Shown here: piece by piece, positions 5,810-9,510 of the stretch
Layout: each line of letters starts with the position of its first letter
How positions within the stretch are numbered: position 1 is the stretch's first letter
From: Dongia_A sp035274225
GTDB lineage: Bacteria > Pseudomonadota > Alphaproteobacteria > Dongiales > Dongiaceae
Length of the DNA stretch: 9,510 nt
NCBI GenBank assembly: GCA_035274225.1
Contig: DATEOK010000037.1
Location: 1-9,510 of the forward strand
Direction of reading: 5' to 3'
Made by a program: the position numbers and the translations under genes
Notes under the pieces: generated by a model
The model's input: only the letters and a program-made list of their open reading frames with translations
Database searches by the model: none
Told to the model about the DNA's origin: nothing

Positions 5810-6940
5810 TCAGGCGGCAATGGCCTCGTCCAGCATGGCGGCGACGTCCGAGAGTTCCACAAAGGCCGGCGTGAAGGCCTGACCGATGCCGCGGGTGAGC
5901 ACGAAGCCGATGCGGCCGTCCTTCACCTTCTTGTCCTTCGCCATATGCTCGATCAGCCGCGTGGAGGAGAAGCTCCGCCCGTCGATCCAGCTGGGCGAGG
6001 TCGGCAGCCCGATGCTGGCGAGGTGCCGCTGCACCCGCGCCGCATCCTCCAGCGGGCAAAAGCCCAGCCGCGCCGACAGGTCGTACGCCATCACCATGCC
6101 GATGGCGACCGCCTCGCCGTGCAGCAAATCGTCGGAATAACCGCACTCGGCCTCGAGCGCATGGCCAAAGGTGTGGCCGAGGTTGAGCAGCGCCCGCGCG
6201 CCGGACTCCCGCTCGTCGGCGCCGACGATCGCGGCCTTGGCCTTGCAGCTTTGCGCGATGGCGTGGCGCCGCGCGCTGGCTTCGCCGGAGATGATGCCGG
6301 CGCCATGCCCCTCGCACCAGGCGAAGAAGGCAGGATCGTTGATCAGGCCGTATTTCACCACCTCGGCATAGCCCGCCAGCAGCTCGCGCCGCGGCAGCGT
6401 GTCCAGCACCTCGATGTCGGCCAGCACCAGGCGCGGCTGGTGGAACGCACCGATCAGGTTCTTGCCTTGCGCCGTGTTGATGCCGGTCTTGCCGCCGACC
6501 GAGGAATCGACCTGGGCCAGCAGGGTGGTCGGAATCTGGATGAACTCGATGCCGCGCAGCACCACCGCCGCCGCGAAGCCGGTCAAGTCGCCGATCACCC
6601 CGCCGCCGAGCGCGATCAGCGTGGTCGAGCGCTCGACCTTCATGTCCAGCAGCCGGCCGCACAAGGATTCCAGCTCGGCGAAGCTCTTGGTCCCTTCGCC
6701 CGCCGGCAGCACGATCGCCTCGCTGGCGATCCCGGCGCCGTGCAGCGATTGCTCGATCTCGTCGAGATAGAGCCGCGCGACATGCGTGTCGGTGACGATG
6801 ACGGCGCGCTTCTGCTTGAGCGCCGGCGCGATCATCTCACCCGCGCGCGCGACCAGCCCGCCGCCGATCTTGATGTCATAGCTGCGCGTCCCGAGATCGA
6901 CGCGCACCACGTCGATCCCCGCCCGGTCGATGATGGTCAT
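5810..6940 (-). CDS. aroB: 3-dehydroquinate synthase
   Basis: A 376-residue cytoplasmic enzyme of the shikimate pathway that converts DAHP to 3-dehydroquinate using NAD+ and a divalent metal. Seen: NAD-binding LGGGVIGDLTGF (111-122), PTTLLAQVDSSVGGKTGIN (137-155), NLIGAFHQP (161-169), AGYAEVVKYG (189-198), LNLGHTFGHALE (252-263) and HGEAVAIGM (274-282). The expected metal ligands are present as Glu193, His256 and His274. Lys151 and Lys196 of the active site are also present. Length is normal and there is no break. The ATG at 6940 overlaps the aroK stop (ATGA, 6940-6937), so the two are translationally coupled. A short dehydroquinate-specific extension is absent, so this is the stand-alone bacterial type rather than a fused AROM enzyme. 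Confidence 0.98.
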   Translation of the reverse strand: MTIIDRAGIDVVRVDLGTRSYDIKIGGGLVARAGEMIAPALKQKRAVIVTDTHVARLYLDEIEQSLHGAGIASEAIVLPAGEGTKSFAELESLCGRLLDMKVERSTTLIALGGGVIGDLTGFAAAVVLRGIEFIQIPTTLLAQVDSSVGGKTGINTAQGKNLIGAFHQPRLVLADIEVLDTLPRRELLAGYAEVVKYGLINDPAFFAWCEGHGAGIISGEASARRHAIAQSCKAKAAIVGADERESGARALLNLGHTFGHALEAECGYSDDLLHGEAVAIGMVMAYDLSARLGFCPLEDAARVQRHLASIGLPTSPSWIDGRSFSSTRLIEHMAKDKKVKDGRIGFVLTRGIGQAFTPAFVELSDVAAMLDEAIAA

Positions 6941-7629
6941 GGCTTGGTGGCCTGGCTGACGTCCGCTTCGATCGCGCGCAGCACGCGCTGCACCGTCACG
7001 TCCGGTGGCCCGTCCGCGCTCTCGACCGTGAGGTCGGCCTCGGCATAGACCGGATAGCGCAGCTCGATCAGCTCGGCGAGCTTGGCGCGCGGGTCGACAT
7101 TCTGCAGCAGCGGCCGGTCGTTGCGCCGGCCGATGCGCTTCAGGATCTGGTCGAGCTCGGCCTTCAGCCAGACCGAGACTGCCTTGTCCTTGATGAGGGC
7201 GCGGGTCGTGGCGTCCATGAAGGCGCCGCCGCCGGTCGCCAGCACGTGCATCGGGTTGCCGAGCAGGCGCTGTATCACCCGCCGCTCGCCATCGCGGAAC
7301 ACCTTCTCGCCATGGATGGCGAAGATGTCGGAGATCGAGCAGCCGCCGGCCGCCGCCTCGATCTCGCGGTCGGCATCGACGAACGGCAGGCCGAGGCAGG
7401 CGGCAAGCCGCTTGCCGACGCAACTTTTGCCGGCTCCCATCAGGCCGACCAGGACAATCGTCTTGTTGAGATGTTTGGCGAGGTCGTGGGCAGGCGCCGC
7501 CGCGTTTTTGGGGCGGGCGTGGGGGCGGGTTTGCGCCCCTTCATCGTCGCTTGCCTGCGCCGAACCGCCCGGATTCACCGCTTGCTCGCTAGGTTGTGAC
7601 GTGTTTTGGCCATATTTGAACACTAGCAT
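6937..7629 (-). CDS. aroK: Shikimate kinase with long N-terminal extension
   Basis: ATP-dependent shikimate 3-phosphorylation, fifth step of the shikimate pathway, cytoplasmic. The kinase core begins near residue 57. Seen: Walker A GLMGAGKS (62-69), shikimate-binding FVDADREIE (83-91), FRDGE (111-115), GGG (133-135), lid RRNDRPLL (168-175) and ELRYPVYAEAD (189-199). All key residues are present. At 230 residues it is about 50 longer than typical AroK because of a Gln/Pro/Ala/Asp-rich, probably disordered N-terminus (about 5-50). The ATG at 7629 has AGGG about ten bases upstream. A TTG at 7650 would add seven residues; GTG at codon 18 is another possible start and would shorten the extension. 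The gene leads the operon and diverges from the microprotein gene. Confidence 0.96.
   Translation of the reverse strand: MLVFKYGQNTSQPSEQAVNPGGSAQASDDEGAQTRPHARPKNAAAPAHDLAKHLNKTIVLVGLMGAGKSCVGKRLAACLGLPFVDADREIEAAAGGCSISDIFAIHGEKVFRDGERRVIQRLLGNPMHVLATGGGAFMDATTRALIKDKAVSVWLKAELDQILKRIGRRNDRPLLQNVDPRAKLAELIELRYPVYAEADLTVESADGPPDVTVQRVLRAIEADVSQATKP
7510..7529 (+). other. Canonical G-quadruplex motif inside aroK
   Basis: Four G-runs (GGGG, GGG, GGGGG, GGG) separated by C, CGT and C lie on the plus strand, which is the template strand for aroK. They are in the part encoding the disordered N-terminal extension (RPHARP). The short loops suggest a stable structure in DNA; the mRNA would carry the C-runs instead. 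This may be a by-product of GC-rich Pro/Arg codons. Confidence 0.5.
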
Positions 7630-7750
7630 GAATCGAAAGCCCTGTGGCAAGTTACAGCCCGTTCGCGGCGGCTTCGAATCGGACGTATGTCGCGGATAAC
7701 ATTGGGATAAATAACCGATCCCCCGAACGGGATCTCCATAGGGCTAAGGC
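7630..7750. promoter_or_regulatory. Divergent regulatory region between aroK and the microprotein gene
   Basis: These 121 bp must hold the promoters for both directions. The central part (about 7693-7714) is the most AT-rich stretch nearby and carries GGATAA twice, at 7694-7699 and 7705-7710, one helical turn apart. A perfect inverted repeat GATCCC (7717-7722), six bases, GGGATC (7729-7734) lies in the leader of the plus-strand gene. On the minus strand TTCGAA (7678-7673) and TAACTT (7654-7649), 18 bases apart, are a weak promoter candidate for aroK. No box pair is close enough to consensus to call with confidence. Confidence 0.35.
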
Positions 7751-7894
7751 ATGGGTAAGCTGGTGATGGTTCTCGTGGTGCTGCTTCTGGTTGGAGCCGG
7801 AGGCTTCGCCGTGTTCCTCGCGTTCTGGCAACCGCCGATGCCGCCCGGCACATTGGAGATACCGATCCCGAATGACCACCTCTCGACCCAGTAA
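7751..7894 (+). CDS. 47-residue single-pass membrane microprotein
   Basis: A small gene: MGKLVMVLVVLLLVGAGGFA opens a single hydrophobic helix (about residues 4-26) with a short basic N-terminus. It is followed by WQPPMPPGTLEIPIPNDHL (26-44), a proline-rich tail expected outside the inner membrane. AAGG lies directly before the ATG and AGGG about eight bases before it, so initiation is plausible though the spacing is not ideal. The layout (one helix, then a P-x-P tail ending 'IPND') resembles tiny conserved proteins I associate with alphaproteobacterial aroK neighbourhoods; this is recollection and unverified. Its 3' end overlaps the possible first start of the exported-protein gene by 23 bases, suggesting co-transcription. 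It could be a membrane anchor or partner of that protein. The function is unknown. Confidence 0.65.
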   Translation: MGKLVMVLVVLLLVGAGGFAVFLAFWQPPMPPGTLEIPIPNDHLSTQ

Positions 7895-9510
7895 TCCCAT
7901 GCGCATGTCCGCCCGGTATGTTCTGGGCGCGGCCGCTGTCGGAGCGTTGATGCTCGGCCTCACGCCGGTTTCGGCGCTTGCCTTGAACGACCCGACGCCG
8001 ATCGGCCTGCCGCCCGTCGGCGATCAACCGCCCGAAGAACAACCAGCGCAACAGCCCGCTTCGCCGCCACCTGCCGCTCCGGCGACCGGCCAAGCCCAAG
8101 GCGGCGGCCTTGGCGGCACGCCACTGCCACCGTTGCCGGCCCCGCCGCCGGAAGGCCAAGCGCAGCCCACGCAGCCGATCGATCCCACGATGCAGCCCGC
8201 TGCCACCGGCGCCCAGCCGGCGCCGGTCCAGAACAGCGGCGCGCCCGGCCTGCTCGACGACAGCAATGCCGGCCTCGGCGGCAACATCTGGCAGGGCTCG
8301 AGCGGCGCACAACTGGTTTCGCTGATGCCGAAGCTCGCCGCGCCGCAGACCCAGCCGTCGCTGCGCGATCTGCAGCTCCGCCTGCTGCTGACCAAGGCGC
8401 CGGGACCGAACGCCGGCAACGGTGTCGATACGCTGGTGCCGCTGCGCGCCGAGCGGCTGCATGCGATGGGCTTCAGCGCCGAGGCGATGCTGCTGACCAA
8501 GGGCGCCGGCAATGCCGGGCCCGCCGATGCCAAGGGCGCCTTCGAGAAGGCGCTCGCCGCCCAGGATCTCGATGCCGCCTGCGGCAAGGTCGATGAAGTG
8601 GTTGCGAGCCCGCAGACCCTCGACCTCTATTGGCGCAAAGCGCTGCTGTTCTGCCAGATCCAGCGCGGCCAGAAGGATCAGGCGAGCCTTGGCCTCGACC
8701 TCATCCGCGAAACGGCGGACAAGGATCCGAACACCAAGGATTTCATCTCGCTCTCCTCGCTGCTGCTGGGCGAGACCAAGAAAAAGCCGAAGCTCGCCGG
8801 CACGCCCGATCCGCTGCTGGCGGCGATGATGCTCAAAGCCGGCATCAAGGCAAAGGATGTGCAGGCTGCGCCGCCGCCGAAAGTCTCCGGCCTTGCCGCC
8901 GCGGCGGCGACCGCGCGCGATGGCGGGCTGCCGCTCAACGTGCGCATCGAATCCGCGGAGCAGGCGTTCGCCGGCGGCCTGGTCAGCGTTGACGAGCTGA
9001 TCGGGCTCTATCGCCAGGCCAAGTTCAGCGGCGATCCGCTGACCATGCCGGATTCGCCGATGATGCGTGCGCAGCTCTACCAAGCCGCCGATCAGGCGTT
9101 CGACCCGGTGCGCCGCGCGCAGTACGTGCAGCGTGCGCTGGCCAACGCGCGGGCGCGCGCCACCTATTTTGTGCAGGGCGCGCTCTACCGCCCGATCGCC
9201 GACAAGATCACGCCCTCGCCGAACCTCGTCTGGTTCGCGCCGGAGGCGGCGCGGCTGATGTTCTGGTCCGGCAATGTCGAGCGCGGCGGCTTCTGGCTCA
9301 ACCTCGCGCAGGGTGCGGCGCCGTCCAACCCCGAGGTGGCGCGCGCGCTGCCCGGGCTGCAGATCCTGGCGGAGATGGCGGGCCTCACCGGCAACTACGA
9401 TTCCGATCCGGTGATGACTTGGCAGCAAACGGGCGGCAATCCGGGGCTCGCGGAGCGGATCCGCGGGATCCGCGCCGGGCTCGGCCTCTCCGGCGGCATC
9501 GCGCCGGTCG
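7872..9510 (+). CDS. Exported protein of unknown function, Pro/Gln-rich linker plus helical domain (3' end outside window)
   Basis: At least 546 residues, frame open to the right edge. Starts at 7872, 7899 and 7905 are all in frame; each leaves a signal peptide MRMSARYVLGAAAVGALMLG followed by LTPVSALA, with likely cleavage after VSALA. Next comes a low-complexity Pro/Gln/Ala/Gly region (to about residue 130), a probable flexible linker. The rest is Ala/Leu-rich and helical, with stretches that look TPR/SEL1-like, such as AKGAFEKALAAQDLDAACGK and LYWRKALLFCQIQRGQ. Two cysteines (237 and 261) could form a periplasmic disulfide. I recognise no catalytic motif. Similar proteins beside alphaproteobacterial aroK have, as I recall, been labelled 'antifreeze glycopeptide related', a name that reflects Ala/Pro composition only. 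No start has a well-placed ribosome site; coupling to the microprotein is likely. Confidence 0.85.
   Translation, partial: MTTSRPSNPMRMSARYVLGAAAVGALMLGLTPVSALALNDPTPIGLPPVGDQPPEEQPAQQPASPPPAAPATGQAQGGGLGGTPLPPLPAPPPEGQAQPTQPIDPTMQPAATGAQPAPVQNSGAPGLLDDSNAGLGGNIWQGSSGAQLVSLMPKLAAPQTQPSLRDLQLRLLLTKAPGPNAGNGVDTLVPLRAERLHAMGFSAEAMLLTKGAGNAGPADAKGAFEKALAAQDLDAACGKVDEVVASPQTLDLYWRKALLFCQIQRGQKDQASLGLDLIRETADKDPNTKDFISLSSLLLGETKKKPKLAGTPDPLLAAMMLKAGIKAKDVQAAPPPKVSGLAAAAATARDGGLPLNVRIESAEQAFAGGLVSVDELIGLYRQAKFSGDPLTMPDSPMMRAQLYQAADQAFDPVRRAQYVQRALANARARATYFVQGALYRPIADKITPSPNLVWFAPEAARLMFWSGNVERGGFWLNLAQGAAPSNPEVARALPGLQILAEMAGLTGNYDSDPVMTWQQTGGNPGLAERIRGIRAGLGLSGGIAPV

Noticed and set aside
4589..7048. 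An 819-codon open frame on the plus strand, antisense to aroB and the CNNM gene
   Set aside because: It is rich in His/Arg/Asp/Gln, has no recognisable domain, and lies opposite two well-identified genes. Long antisense frames are expected in GC-rich DNA.
7623..9428. A 601-codon open frame on the minus strand, opposite the exported protein and microprotein
   Set aside because: Composition is Arg/Gly/Leu-rich without motifs. The plus strand has a clear signal peptide and protein-like sequence, so the minus frame is a shadow.
1..9510. CRISPR array, tRNA/rRNA, IS element, toxin-antitoxin, phage or defence genes
   Set aside because: I looked on both strands and saw no regularly spaced repeats, RNA gene signatures, transposase motifs or defence domains.

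Overview
The window is GC-rich, almost fully coding DNA that reads as the chromosome of an alphaproteobacterium. The basis is gene content and order: aerobic-pathway cobaltochelatase cobS next to a J-domain gene, a stand-alone BolA, and aroK-aroB followed by a CNNM/CorC-type membrane protein. That order is familiar from Rhodospirillales and relatives. The exact order and genus cannot be fixed from the sequence alone.

Layout. (1) 1-1269, minus strand: a J-domain protein gene, then cobS, which runs off the left edge. The J-domain gene has a promoter-like sequence placed so that its mRNA could be leaderless. (2) 1443-2999: a convergent pair, a small P-loop sulfotransferase (plus) and an EamA/DMT transporter (minus), lying between the dnaJ-like/cobS block and bolA. 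It looks like an accessory insertion. (3) 3077-3346: bolA on plus, followed by a 104-bp nested inverted repeat (3368-3471) in the convergent gap. (4) 7629 down to 3490, minus strand: a compact probable operon aroK-aroB-CNNM-YbjQ-DUF2889, with ATGA stop/start overlaps at aroK/aroB and CNNM/YbjQ. (5) 7751-9510, plus strand: divergent from aroK, a 47-codon membrane microprotein overlapping or abutting a long exported protein of unknown function that runs off the right edge.

Working together: aroK and aroB supply two steps of the shikimate pathway. The CNNM protein is probably involved in divalent-cation handling or envelope integrity and is co-transcribed with two conserved genes of unknown role. 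CobS belongs to the CobNST cobalt-insertion complex for B12. BolA is linked to iron-sulfur cluster handling.

I found no CRISPR array, tRNA, rRNA, IS element, phage gene or defence system, and no strong case for a wholly new system. The most worthwhile leads are the covarying nested palindrome, the microprotein plus exported-protein pair, the possible leaderless J-domain transcript, and the sulfotransferase/EamA insertion.
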